Source: Halomarina salina
Lineage (GTDB): Archaea > Halobacteriota > Halobacteria > Halobacteriales > Haloarculaceae
DNA: 64,000 bases
Reading direction: 5' to 3'
Assembly: GCF_023074835.1 (NCBI RefSeq)
Contig: NZ_JALLGW010000002.1
Location: 1 to 64,000, forward strand
This document shows positions 1 through 7,765 of this stretch, piece by piece; position 1 is the first letter of the stretch; each line of letters begins with the position of its first letter. The translations under genes and the position numbers were made by a program. The notes beneath the pieces are model-generated. The model did not search any database and was not told the origin of the DNA. It saw nothing but the letters and a program-made list of their open reading frames with translations.

Positions 1-1
1 C

Positions 2-121
2 GAGGACGGAGTCAGAGAGGAGAGCGAGGACGGAGTCAGAGAGGAGAGCGAGGACGGAGTCAGAGAGGAGAGCGAGGACGGAGTCAGAGAGGAGAGCGAG
101 GACGGAGTCAGAGAGGAGAGC
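2..121. repeat. 24-bp tandem repeat, five copies, in frame in the MaoC gene
   Basis: Five head-to-tail copies of a 24-bp purine-rich unit appear identical by eye and end in a partial sixth (GAGGAC, 122-127). The unit is a multiple of three and in frame with the downstream MaoC protein, encoding the eight-residue unit EDGVREES. The array begins at the left edge, so its true copy number is unknown. There are no spacers. Confidence 0.95.
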
Positions 122-574
122 GAGGACCCGACGGAGAGGGTCTTCGCACGCGCCACGGAGGGCGAGGTGACGACGACGCAGGGCCGGACCATCACCGGCG
201 CGGACGTGGTCAACTTCGCGGGCGTCAGCGGCGACTTCAACCACCTCCACACGGACGAGGAGCGGATGGCCGACTCCGGGTTCGGCGAGCGCATCGCCCA
301 CGGCGCGCTCGTGTTCTCGGTGATGACGGGCCTGCTCTGGCAGTCCCGGACCCCCGAGGAACGGGAGGCCGTCGTCGCGTTCTACGGCGTCGACCGACTC
401 CGGTTCCGCGCGCCGACCTTCGTCGGCGACACCGTCCACGTCGAACTGGAACTCGCCGAGAAGGAGCCGAAAGACCACCCCGAGGGCAACGGCGTCCTGA
501 CGTACGAGGCGGAGGTCGTGAACCAGGACGACGAGGTCGTGCTCTCCTGTCAGTTGCGGTCGCTCGTGGTCTGA
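2..574 (+). CDS. MaoC family (R)-enoyl-CoA hydratase/dehydratase, 5' end off window
   Basis: Hot-dog-fold hydratase that adds water to trans-2-enoyl-CoA; in haloarchaea such proteins serve fatty-acid degradation or PHA precursor supply. The MaoC motif is clear: GRTITGADVVNFAGVSGDFN, then HLHTDEE and GERIAHGALVFS, with the catalytic Asp and His of the hydratase motif. The core is about 135 residues. A GTG at 167 could start it, but the frame is open upstream to the edge and encodes five EDGVREES repeats plus EDPTERVFARATEGE, which resembles a normal MaoC N-terminus, so the real start lies upstream, outside the window. The 3' end overlaps the convergent hydrolase gene by 25 nt. The substrate is not decided by sequence. 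Confidence 0.88.
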   Translation, partial: EDGVREESEDGVREESEDGVREESEDGVREESEDGVREESEDPTERVFARATEGEVTTTQGRTITGADVVNFAGVSGDFNHLHTDEERMADSGFGERIAHGALVFSVMTGLLWQSRTPEEREAVVAFYGVDRLRFRAPTFVGDTVHVELELAEKEPKDHPEGNGVLTYEAEVVNQDDEVVLSCQLRSLVV

Positions 575-1410
575 GGCGTGGACCCGGAGAGCCGGGGACC
601 CGTGTCGTCGGCCTCCAGCCACTCCAGGAACGCCGCCAGTTCGGTCATCGCGGCGTCGTACTCGGTCTGGAACACGTAGTGGCCAGCACCCGCCACGTGG
701 ACGAGTCGCCCGTTCGGCAGTCGCGCAGCGGCCTCGACGTCCTCGACGCGTCGCCCCACGTCGCCGTCCGACTTCAGCAGCAGCGTCGGGCACTCGACGT
801 CGCCGAACCGGTCTTCCAGCGGTTCGGGGTAGCCCTCTCGGGCGATCTCCGCGATGGCCGGCGAGCACTCGGTGTCGGCGACGGCGTACCGTCGCGCCCA
901 CTCGGGGTCGACGTCGGCGTACTCGCGCGCTATCTCCTCTTCGACGGTGCGCTCGTCGCGGTCGGCCAGCGCCTCCTCGACGAACGCGGCGCGGTCGTCG
1001 GGACCCATCTCCGGCGCGCCGTACATGCCCGCCGGGTCTTCGAGCACCAGCGCTCGCGGGAGGTCCGGGTAGTCGGCGGCCGCCCACGCGACCGTCGCAC
1101 CGCCCATCGAGTGACCCGCGAGCACCGGGTCGTCGAAGGCGAGGGCGTCGAGCAGTCCGACGAGGTCCGCGACCCGGTCGTCGATACCGTAGCCGGTCTC
1201 CGGCGCGTCCGACTGGCCGTGCCCCCGGGCGTCGTAGGTCACGACATCGTAGTCGTCCGCGAGGTCGGCCATCAGCGGTGCCCAGCACCGACCGTTGTCG
1301 TAGAAGCCGTGTGCCATCACCAGCGGCGGTCCCTCGCCGGTCCGGTAGTACTGGAGGTCGACGCCGTTGGTGTGGACCGTCCCGGTCGTCCACTCGTCGG
1401 GGACGTTCAT
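550..1410 (-). CDS. alpha/beta-fold hydrolase
   Basis: A 286-aa alpha/beta hydrolase, likely cytoplasmic. It shows the oxyanion-hole HG near residues 34-35 (VMAHGFYDNG), the nucleophile elbow GHSMGG with Ser101, an acid candidate near 215-217 (KSDGD) and the catalytic His in AGAGHYVF (about 244). The family covers esterases, lactonases and C-C hydrolases, so the substrate is open. The last 20 or so residues are polar and dispensable-looking, and they overlap the MaoC 3' end. The fatty-acid gene neighbourhood suggests, but does not prove, an ester or acyl substrate. Confidence 0.85.
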   Translation of the reverse strand: MNVPDEWTTGTVHTNGVDLQYYRTGEGPPLVMAHGFYDNGRCWAPLMADLADDYDVVTYDARGHGQSDAPETGYGIDDRVADLVGLLDALAFDDPVLAGHSMGGATVAWAAADYPDLPRALVLEDPAGMYGAPEMGPDDRAAFVEEALADRDERTVEEEIAREYADVDPEWARRYAVADTECSPAIAEIAREGYPEPLEDRFGDVECPTLLLKSDGDVGRRVEDVEAAARLPNGRLVHVAGAGHYVFQTEYDAAMTELAAFLEWLEADDTGPRLSGSTPQTTSDRN

Positions 1411-1702
1411 ACCGTCGCGTGGCCGTATCGCCTGAAAAAGCCACCTGCTTCCCGCCTCCCTGGGGCCAGTCGTCGGACTCGAAGGGGAGCGCGTCAGCGC
1501 CTCCTCGATGGGTCGTGGTCGTCCGAGAGGAAGGTGCTGTCCTCTCGCGGGTCGTAGTACACCTCCAGTGCGCGGAGGGTGCCTGCGTACGCCGCGCCCA
1601 GCACGACGACGAACCCGACGAGGAAGCCGAGAGACGGACCGAGAACCGATTCGAGGACCGTACGACTCGGCGGGAGTTGTCCCTGATAAGCAGTTCGACT
1701 CC
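1411..1702. other. 292-nt gap with a start-less hydrophobic frame
   Basis: No confident gene. On the minus strand 1494-1676 reads as a 60-residue frame with one good membrane-spanning segment (about SLGFLVGFVVVLGAAYAG) and an acidic, Arg-ended tail, which looks like real protein. However, no ATG, GTG or TTG precedes the hydrophobic stretch in that frame. It could be a decayed small membrane protein or chance coding in GC-rich DNA. Confidence 0.4.
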
Positions 1703-2293
1703 TCAGGCGGCGTCGTCCCGGAGGTCGCCGAACAGTGCGTCTGCGGTGTCGGGCGTGTCGAAGTCGTGGTAGTGGTCGCCCTTCTCCTTCGTCAGGACGT
1801 TGAGCGCGGCGGCCGCCCCGTCGCCCGCGGAGATGACCGCCTGCCACTCCTCGGCGCGGACCATCCCGCCGGTCGCGTAGCAGTCCTCGACGCTCGTCTC
1901 CATCGTCACGTCGACGTCGACGACGCCGTCGTCGGTCGTCTCGCAACCGAGTTCCTCCGCGAGGTCGCGGTTCGCGCCCGTCGCGAGGACGACGTACTCC
2001 GCGTCGTACTCGCCGTCGGCGGTGGTGACGGTGAAGCCGTCGTCGCTCTCCTCCACGCCGGTCACCTCCTCGTCCTGGTGACGTTCGGCCCCGAAGTCGT
2101 CGACCTGCTGGCGGGCGGTCGCCATGAACTCGCTCCCGCCGACGGAGCCGACGCCGAGGTAGTTGAACAGGTGGGCCTTGTGCATCCACGTCTTGTCCGT
2201 GTCGAAGACGCGCGTCTCCAGTCCGTTCTTCGCGGTGAACAGCGCGGCGCTCAGACCGGCGGGGCCGCCCCCGACGACGATGACGGATACCAT
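1703..2293 (-). CDS. small FAD-dependent oxidoreductase, thioredoxin-reductase-like
   Basis: A 196-aa flavoprotein with an N-terminal dinucleotide-binding motif (VVGGGPAGLSAAL, residues 6-18), the ATG motif in VVLATGANRDL and a C-terminal ATGGMVRAEEW...SAGDGAAAA region like the FAD-closing segment of thioredoxin reductase. Thioredoxin reductases run to about 300-320 aa; here the NADPH-binding insert and its CxxC redox pair are absent, leaving essentially one FAD fold. It therefore either uses another partner for electrons or acts as a hydroxylating or disulfide-independent enzyme. It has its own ATG 73 nt after the CPBP gene on the same strand. The fold call is secure; the reaction is unknown. 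Confidence 0.8.
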   Translation of the reverse strand: MVSVIVVGGGPAGLSAALFTAKNGLETRVFDTDKTWMHKAHLFNYLGVGSVGGSEFMATARQQVDDFGAERHQDEEVTGVEESDDGFTVTTADGEYDAEYVVLATGANRDLAEELGCETTDDGVVDVDVTMETSVEDCYATGGMVRAEEWQAVISAGDGAAAALNVLTKEKGDHYHDFDTPDTADALFGDLRDDAA

Positions 2294-2366
2294 GGACGAA
2301 CGGAGGGGTGGGACGCCGATAAAGTCAGGTGCTGCTTGGCGGGTGCCTCACACGGGCGCGAAAGGG

Positions 2367-3191
2367 TCAGCCGAGCGCCGCGAGCAGCGTCGAGGAGTTG
2401 TTCGCCGCAGCGCCGAGGTCGCCGCCCGCCGTGAGGACGACGTAGATGAGGCCGAACAGCACCGCGTCGTACGCGCCGTGGATGAGTATCGGCACGACGA
2501 GGTTCTCCGTGCGTTCGTAGGCGACGCCGAAGACGACGGAGAGCAACGAGAGCGCGGCCAGCGGGATGGCGAACGCCGCGAGGCCGCCGCTCCCGCCGGT
2601 GAGCGCCGTCGCGTGGCCGAGGCCGAAGATGACGCTGGCGGTGGCGATGGCACCGACCGGGCCGAACACCTCCCGGAGGCGACCCTGGACGATGCCCCGG
2701 AACAGCAGTTCCTCGGCGGGACCGATGACGAGGAACGCCGCCGGAATCAGCAACAGGAGGACCGACGGGTCCTGACTCGCGAGTTCCGTGACGCTGTTTT
2801 GTGCCGGTTCGACGCCGGTCATCTGGTTGATGACGGTGATGGCGATGCCGACGACGAACAGCAGGACGAAGATGGCGACGACGCCACCGACGACCCAGGC
2901 GATGTCCCGCAACGAGGGGACGCGAGCGCGGAGGAACGACAGGCCCCGGCCCGTGAACGTGAGGTAGGCGAGACCGACGATAGAGAGGCCGACGCCCTGG
3001 ATGGCGACGAGCGAGATGACGATGTTCAGGAACGGTCGGTCCGCGACGCTGACGCCTGCCAGCGAGAGCAGGAGGACGAGCACCACTGCGGTCAGCAGGC
3101 CCACGATGATTCCGAGGAACCCCAGACCGGCCATCTTGGCGACGGTCCAGAATCGGGTCCTGTTGTCCGGGCCGCGAGAGACTGGTTCCAT
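2367..3191 (-). CDS. CPBP family intramembrane glutamic endopeptidase
   Basis: Polytopic membrane protease of the CAAX/Abi (CPBP) family, about 274 aa. Signature motif 1 is PAEELLFRG (catalytic Glu160/Glu161, Arg165), followed by a second motif with His in FGLGHAT (His193) and a third with HGAYDA near the C-terminus. About seven to eight hydrophobic segments are visible. Homologues process prenylated or other membrane peptides; in archaea the substrate is generally unknown. ATG at 3191 is preferred over the ATG at 3218, which would add nine residues lacking membrane character. It is transcribed away from the neighbouring HTH gene by its own promoter. Confidence 0.88.
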   Translation of the reverse strand: MEPVSRGPDNRTRFWTVAKMAGLGFLGIIVGLLTAVVLVLLLSLAGVSVADRPFLNIVISLVAIQGVGLSIVGLAYLTFTGRGLSFLRARVPSLRDIAWVVGGVVAIFVLLFVVGIAITVINQMTGVEPAQNSVTELASQDPSVLLLLIPAAFLVIGPAEELLFRGIVQGRLREVFGPVGAIATASVIFGLGHATALTGGSGGLAAFAIPLAALSLLSVVFGVAYERTENLVVPILIHGAYDAVLFGLIYVVLTAGGDLGAAANNSSTLLAALG

Positions 3192-3310
3192 AGCCGACGG
3201 TTCGACGCGAAGCCCCAAAAGCCCGACTGACGAGCGGTAGCGTGCTGGGTCACTCGACGGTCGAGGTGGACGTCGTCGTCAGAAGAACGTGGTCGGGCGG
3301 CGCGGCGGGG

Positions 3311-3838
3311 TTACTCCTCTCGTTCCTTCCGGAGCGTCTCGAACATCTCGGGGTCCGTCCGGAACTTCAGCAGGTTGTGGACCACGCTGTTCCGGATGTT
3401 GTGGACCGAGTTTCCGTGCTCCTTGTAGAAGTCGTGGATCCACTTCGACTCCGAGAACCGGTCGGGGAACATCATGATGGACTTCCACTGGTACTCGCCG
3501 TCGGAGACGAACATGAACAGCGTGTTCGGCGAGTCGCGGATGGTCTCGATGGCCTCGCGGTACGTGTCGGCGAAGTGTTCGGGGTTGAGTTTGAACTCGA
3601 ACATCCCGAAGATGAAGTACTCCTCGTGGGGGACGATGGCCTCTCGGAACACGCCCGCCTCGCGCATCCCGCGGATGGACTCGCTGACGGTGACGTGGCT
3701 CACGTCGATGTCGTAGTCGGACTCCAGGATGCGCGCGAGTTCGCGCGAGGAGAGCTGCGGGTCGCCGGAGAGCTCCTTCAGGATGTACGTGTCCCGTTCC
3801 TTGAACTCCCACTCCGGTGCGTCTTCTGGATGGCTCAT
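3311..3838 (-). CDS. winged helix-turn-helix transcriptional regulator
   Basis: A 175-aa protein. Residues about 10-65 form a winged HTH with Lrp-like spacing (YILKELSGDPQLSSRELARI, then HVTVSESIRGMREAGVF), followed by an aromatic-rich domain of about 100 residues that resembles no effector domain I can name. ATG at 3838 is chosen because it begins just before the HTH; the ATG at 3919 would add 27 residues of unlike composition. It lies downstream of the dehydrogenase-hydrolase pair on the same strand, separated by about 100 nt, so it could regulate that lipid cluster; this is inference from position only. Confidence 0.78.
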   Translation of the reverse strand: MSHPEDAPEWEFKERDTYILKELSGDPQLSSRELARILESDYDIDVSHVTVSESIRGMREAGVFREAIVPHEEYFIFGMFEFKLNPEHFADTYREAIETIRDSPNTLFMFVSDGEYQWKSIMMFPDRFSESKWIHDFYKEHGNSVHNIRNSVVHNLLKFRTDPEMFETLRKEREE

Positions 3839-3936
3839 ACACCGGACTGGTCGCGCATCCCACCTTTGTGTTTCGGTCAGCGTTACGAACAGAGCATCGC
3901 TCTCCGGAACAGTAGACAACCGTTCGGAACGAGCCG

Positions 3937-4806
3937 TCAGTTCATAATGAACGTTTCGAGCGCTTCGCGGTAGGCGTCGGGACGGTCCTCGACCACCCAG
4001 TGGTAGGCGTCGTCGAGTTCGACGACGTCGCCGCCGGTGTCCTCGGCGAGACGTTCACCGTACGACAGCGGCTGCATGGCGTCGTCGGTACCCCACAGAC
4101 AGCGCACGTCCGCGGTGATGGCGTCGTAGTCTATCTCCGTCGTGTGGTTGGTGTTCGTCGCGACCGCAGCACGGGCGAGGGCCTGCGCGCCGCCCTCGGC
4201 CAGCCACGGCGCTTTCATCCCCTCGACGAACGACGGGTCGGCCTCGTCGACGGTGCCGCCGGCGAACGCACCGTCGAGCGTCGACGCCAGTTCCTCCCGG
4301 TCCATCGACGCGGTCGAGGGCAGTCCGAGGTCCGAGACGAACTCCACGGGCCACGAGTCGTAACAGACCGCGTTCGAGAGCACCAGGCGGTCGACCCGGT
4401 CGGGGTGGTGTGCGGCGAGTCGGAGTGCGACGCCGCCGCCGATGTCGTGGGCGACGACCGTCACCGTCTCCAGGTCGAGGCCGTCGAGCAGGTCGAGGAC
4501 CGCCTGCTCCTGTGCGCGTATCGACCGGTCGAACCCGTCGTGACGGGCACTGTTGCCGTAGCCGACGAGGTCGGGGACGACCGCACGCACCGAGGATTCG
4601 AGCGGTGGCACGACGCGTCGCCAGAGGAACGACCACGTCGGGATGCCGTGGAGGAAGACGACGGCGTCGTCGCCCGCGCCGGCCGACGCGTCGTCGACGT
4701 CGGCGCTGTCGCGGTACGCCATCGTCACCTCGTGACCGTCGACGGTGACTGTGGTCTCCGACTGCGCGTCGCTCCAGGTCTCGTGGTCCGGGGCGGTCTC
4801 GCTCAC
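3937..4806 (-). CDS. alpha/beta hydrolase, haloalkane dehalogenase-like
   Basis: A 289-aa alpha/beta hydrolase. The oxyanion region FLHGIPTWSFLWR (about 51-63) and nucleophile elbow VVAHDIGGG, with Asp121 where lipases have Ser, match the haloalkane dehalogenase and epoxide hydrolase branch. A downstream acid (WGTDDAM) and His (DDAYHWVVED) complete the triad. The dehalogenase-type halide-binding Trp after the Asp is absent (I-G rather than W-G), so epoxide hydrolysis or another reaction is equally possible. The start is GTG at 4806, two nucleotides past the stop of the acyl-CoA dehydrogenase gene, indicating co-transcription with it. Confidence 0.83.
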   Translation of the reverse strand: MSETAPDHETWSDAQSETTVTVDGHEVTMAYRDSADVDDASAGAGDDAVVFLHGIPTWSFLWRRVVPPLESSVRAVVPDLVGYGNSARHDGFDRSIRAQEQAVLDLLDGLDLETVTVVAHDIGGGVALRLAAHHPDRVDRLVLSNAVCYDSWPVEFVSDLGLPSTASMDREELASTLDGAFAGGTVDEADPSFVEGMKAPWLAEGGAQALARAAVATNTNHTTEIDYDAITADVRCLWGTDDAMQPLSYGERLAEDTGGDVVELDDAYHWVVEDRPDAYREALETFIMN

Positions 4807-4808
4807 GG

Positions 4809-5954
4809 TCAGAGGATGCGGTCGGCGATGATGTTCTTCTGAATCTCGCTCGTCCCCTCGTAGATCTTCGTGATACGAGCGTCGCGGTAGTAGCGCTCGG
4901 CCGGGTGGTCGGTGACGTAGCCCGCCCCGCCGAACACCTGTAGCGCGTCGTCCGCGACCTCGACGGCGTTCTCGGAGGCGAACAGCTTCGCCATGCTGGC
5001 GTACTTCATCGCCAGGTCGCGGTCGCCCGCCTCGGCGTACCCCGCCGCGCGGTAGGTCATCGAGCGGGCGGCCTCCACGGTCGTCGCCATGTCCGCGAGT
5101 TTGTGGCGGATGGCCTGGAACTCGCCGATCTTCTGGTCGAACTGCTCGCGCTCGCCGGCGTAGTCGACGGCGGCGTCGAGCGCTCCCTGCGCGGCCCCGA
5201 CGGCCTGCGAGGCGACGCTCGCCCGACCGCCCGCGAAGAAGTTCATCAGCTGGTAGAAGCCGCGGTCCTCCTCGCCGATGAGGTTCTCCTGCGGGACGCG
5301 CACGTCGTCGAGGACGATTTCGGCGAGGTCCGACGCCCGGATACCGAGTTTGTTGTCTATCTTCGTCGGCTTGAACCCGTCAGCGTCGGTCGGAACGAGG
5401 ATGGCCGAGATGCCCTTCCGACCCTCGTCGGGGCTCGTCTTCGCCATCACGACGCCGACGTCGGCGACGGTGCCGTTGGTGATCCACATCTTGTTGCCGT
5501 CGATGACGTACTCGTCGCCGTCCTTCTCGGCGGTCGTCTCGATGCCCGCGACGTTCGAGCCGTGGGCGGGTTCCGAGATGCACGAACAGGAGACGGCGTC
5601 GCCGGCCGCGATGGCGGGCAGCCACTCCTCTTTCATCCACTCGTCGCCGAACCTGCGGATCATCGAGGAGCCGAAGCCGGCCGACCCGACCGCCGACCCG
5701 ATGCCGGGGTCCGCGCGCCACAGCTCCTCCGTGACGACGCAGGATTCGAGCAGGTCCATCCCCGCCCCGCCGTACTCCTCGGGGATGCCCGGTGCGACGA
5801 GGTCGTACTTCGCCGCCTCCTTGCGGAGTTCCTCGGGGTACTCGCCGCTCTCGTCGTGTTCGCGCGCGACGGGTTGAATCTCGTTCTCGCCGAACTCGCG
5901 GACCGCGTCGCGAATCGCCTCCTGTTCTGCGCTCAGGCGGAACTGGGATGCCAT
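4809..5954 (-). CDS. acyl-CoA dehydrogenase
   Basis: A full-length 381-aa FAD-dependent acyl-CoA dehydrogenase that introduces the alpha-beta double bond in the first step of beta-oxidation, passing electrons to ETF. It shows the N-terminal helical domain (LSAEQEAIRDAVREFGENEI), the middle beta domain (SCSCISEPAHGSN, KMWITNGTVAD), and the C-terminal helical domain with RDARITKIYEGTSEIQ, which holds the conserved catalytic-base Glu. It starts with ATG at 5954, lies 84 nt downstream of the R2lox-type gene on the same strand and is followed after 2 nt by the Asp-nucleophile hydrolase. Chain-length specificity cannot be read here. Confidence 0.93.
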   Translation of the reverse strand: MASQFRLSAEQEAIRDAVREFGENEIQPVAREHDESGEYPEELRKEAAKYDLVAPGIPEEYGGAGMDLLESCVVTEELWRADPGIGSAVGSAGFGSSMIRRFGDEWMKEEWLPAIAAGDAVSCSCISEPAHGSNVAGIETTAEKDGDEYVIDGNKMWITNGTVADVGVVMAKTSPDEGRKGISAILVPTDADGFKPTKIDNKLGIRASDLAEIVLDDVRVPQENLIGEEDRGFYQLMNFFAGGRASVASQAVGAAQGALDAAVDYAGEREQFDQKIGEFQAIRHKLADMATTVEAARSMTYRAAGYAEAGDRDLAMKYASMAKLFASENAVEVADDALQVFGGAGYVTDHPAERYYRDARITKIYEGTSEIQKNIIADRIL

Positions 5955-6038
5955 AGAGACACATGGGGTGGCGGCGACAAGTAGCCTTTCACCGCGGAAC
6001 CCCTCGTGCCACGGTCCCGAGGACGTCCGTCCGCCCGC

Positions 6039-6947
6039 TCAGTCGCCCTCCAGACTCGTCAACTGGTCGACGCTCGGGATGGACTCCGAGGCGACGGTTA
6101 TCTGTTTCATCCGCTGGGTGTGCTTCCCGGAGGCGTACGACCGGAGTTCGTCGGGGCTGGCTCCCGGCGCGTCGCCGTCGTCCTCCGCGCCGTCGGTCGT
6201 GATGCTGTCGACCAGCGGCAGCAGCTCGCCGACCGTCTCGTGGAGCAGTTGCGGGTCGACGCCGTCGGCGACGAGTCCCTTCAGCATCGCCATCCCGAAC
6301 CCGACGTGGCGGCCCTCGTCGCGACGGATGTAGTCCAGCCCCTCGACGAGTCCGGGGAGGTGCGGGAGGGTCTCGTTCTCCGGACCGTACGCGCGCTGGA
6401 GGCCGTAGTAGCCCGTCTGGGCGAGGATGCCCTCCACGGTCAGGTGGTAGTGGCAGAACGCCTTCGCTCGGTTCTCGGGCGTGTCGTCGGTGAGCAGGCG
6501 CTGCATGGCCGCGTCGTTGCGGTCGAACAGTTCGTCGTACTCGTCGTTGAACCAGCGGTTCTCCGTCGGCGAAGAGCGGTCGAGGCCGAGTTCGTCCTCG
6601 ACGCCGTGAACCACCTCGCGCCAGTACCGGTCGAAGAAGTCGGTGTGCTTGGCCTCCTCGTACAGCTGGGTCGTCACGAACATCTCCGACTCTGGGTCGT
6701 CGAGCACGACGGCCAGCGGCGCGAGGTCCTCGGTCACCGCCTGCTCGCCCGCACCGAACTTCGCCACCGCCGCGCGGAACTGGTCGAAGTACTCCTCGTC
6801 CTCTCGCGCCATCGCGACGAGGCCGTCCGCGTCGTTCGTGAGGTCGATGGTCGCCGGGTCCCAGTGTCGCTCGACGGCGTTGCGATAGTACCGGAACGCT
6901 CGCTCGCTTCGGTCGAGTTGCAGGGTTCGCTCTGGGTCGCGTCGCAT
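6039..6947 (-). CDS. R2lox-type di-metal oxidase (ribonucleotide-reductase R2-like)
   Basis: A 302-aa ferritin-like helical protein. All six predicted metal ligands of an R2-like ligand-binding oxidase are present with family spacing: Glu68 (GAGEQAV), Glu98 and His101 (YEEAKHTDF), Glu172 (HYHLTVEG), Glu211 and His214 (RRDEGRHVG). Val71, three residues after Glu68, and Tyr167, five before Glu172, sit where R2lox proteins form a Val-Tyr ether cross-link, which separates them from true R2 subunits. R2lox enzymes carry Mn/Fe and bind a long-chain fatty acid; their substrate is unknown. The next gene is an acyl-CoA dehydrogenase. No R1 subunit is nearby. It is commonly misnamed ribonucleotide reductase beta chain. 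Confidence 0.85.
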   Translation of the reverse strand: MRRDPERTLQLDRSERAFRYYRNAVERHWDPATIDLTNDADGLVAMAREDEEYFDQFRAAVAKFGAGEQAVTEDLAPLAVVLDDPESEMFVTTQLYEEAKHTDFFDRYWREVVHGVEDELGLDRSSPTENRWFNDEYDELFDRNDAAMQRLLTDDTPENRAKAFCHYHLTVEGILAQTGYYGLQRAYGPENETLPHLPGLVEGLDYIRRDEGRHVGFGMAMLKGLVADGVDPQLLHETVGELLPLVDSITTDGAEDDGDAPGASPDELRSYASGKHTQRMKQITVASESIPSVDQLTSLEGD

Positions 6948-6951
6948 GATA

Positions 6952-6970
6952 GTTGATAGCTGTCATCAAC
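6952..6970 (-). promoter_or_regulatory. inverted repeat at R2lox transcription start region
   Basis: Six-base inverted half-sites GTTGAT and ATCAAC with a 7-nt spacer lie 5 nt upstream of the R2lox ATG. A weak TATA-like CTTCATACTC sits around 6975-6982 (minus strand). A protein bound here would block initiation, so this is a candidate repressor operator. Confidence 0.4.
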
Positions 6971-7023
6971 GAGTATGAAGATTGCGCGAGTAGGGAACGG
7001 TGTATGAAGGGACTGGTCGACCG

Positions 7024-7689
7024 ATGACAGACCTCGCCACTGACCCGGCCGAGTTCTGGGAACGGCGTCGTTCGCTCCCGGTCGAACCGACGACCGACGC
7101 CGACGTGGCCGAACGGCGCGACGACGGTCACCTCGTCCTGTCGTTCGACCTGCCCGCCGACGGCAGCGAGCGGTTCGAGTCGACGCTCGACCGGCTCTCG
7201 GCGTTCGACTGTCTCGCCGTCGCTCCGTCACGGTATCTGCACGTCACCGTCACCCCAGTGGGGTTCCTGACCGACGACCCGAACGGACCCGGCGAGTTCG
7301 CAACCGACGAGGTGGACGCGCTCGCCGCCGACATCGGCGCTGCCCTGTCGGGGGGAGACCCGTTCGAGGTCCGATTTCCCCGACTCAACCTGTTCCCGAC
7401 CGTCGTCTACGCTGAGGTCGACGACTGCGGTCGGTTCGCAGCGCTCAACGACCGGGTCTGTGCGCTCGACGCCGTCCCCGTCCACGATCGGGACCGTCGG
7501 TTCGTCCCGCACGCGGCGCTCGCGCAGTTCCGCGACGAGGCGGTGTCGGACCTCGTCGACGCCCTCGAACGGGACCGGTCGCTCGACGTTGGGCCGGTCA
7601 CCGTCGACTCCCTGTCTCTGGTCTGCGTGGACCTCGGCGAGCGGTTCCCGGCGTTCGACGAGGTGCGACGGTACGACCTCGGTGGATAG
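7024..7689 (+). CDS. 2H phosphoesterase / 2'-5' RNA ligase-like protein
   Basis: A 221-aa protein with the two-motif layout of the 2H superfamily (LigT, cyclic phosphodiesterases): the first HxT is LHVTVTP (His73, Thr75) and the second is VPHAALAQF (His163), where the expected Thr/Ser is Ala165. The proteins act on 2',3'-cyclic or 2'-5' RNA phosphodiester bonds; the altered second motif may reduce or change activity. ATG at 7024 is preferred over an in-frame GTG at 7000 that lies in the AT-richer promoter zone. It is divergent from R2lox, sharing a short intergenic region. Confidence 0.68.
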   Translation: MTDLATDPAEFWERRRSLPVEPTTDADVAERRDDGHLVLSFDLPADGSERFESTLDRLSAFDCLAVAPSRYLHVTVTPVGFLTDDPNGPGEFATDEVDALAADIGAALSGGDPFEVRFPRLNLFPTVVYAEVDDCGRFAALNDRVCALDAVPVHDRDRRFVPHAALAQFRDEAVSDLVDALERDRSLDVGPVTVDSLSLVCVDLGERFPAFDEVRRYDLGG

Positions 7690-7765
7690 CGCCGGAGCGT
7701 GGGAATCGGGTTTCTATTCCCGTCCCACCGATACGTTGAAAAGAGTGTTCGTGTAAGCCGATACG

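Noticed and set aside
2-121. CRISPR array at the left edge
   Set aside because: The 24-bp units are directly contiguous with no spacers and encode in-frame peptides.
167-574. GTG at 167 as the true MaoC start
   Set aside because: The frame continues upstream through a plausible family N-terminus and the octapeptide repeats, so the start is likely outside the window.
6039-6947. Ribonucleotide reductase beta subunit
   Set aside because: Val71 and Tyr167 at the cross-link positions and the lack of a nearby R1 gene fit R2lox better.
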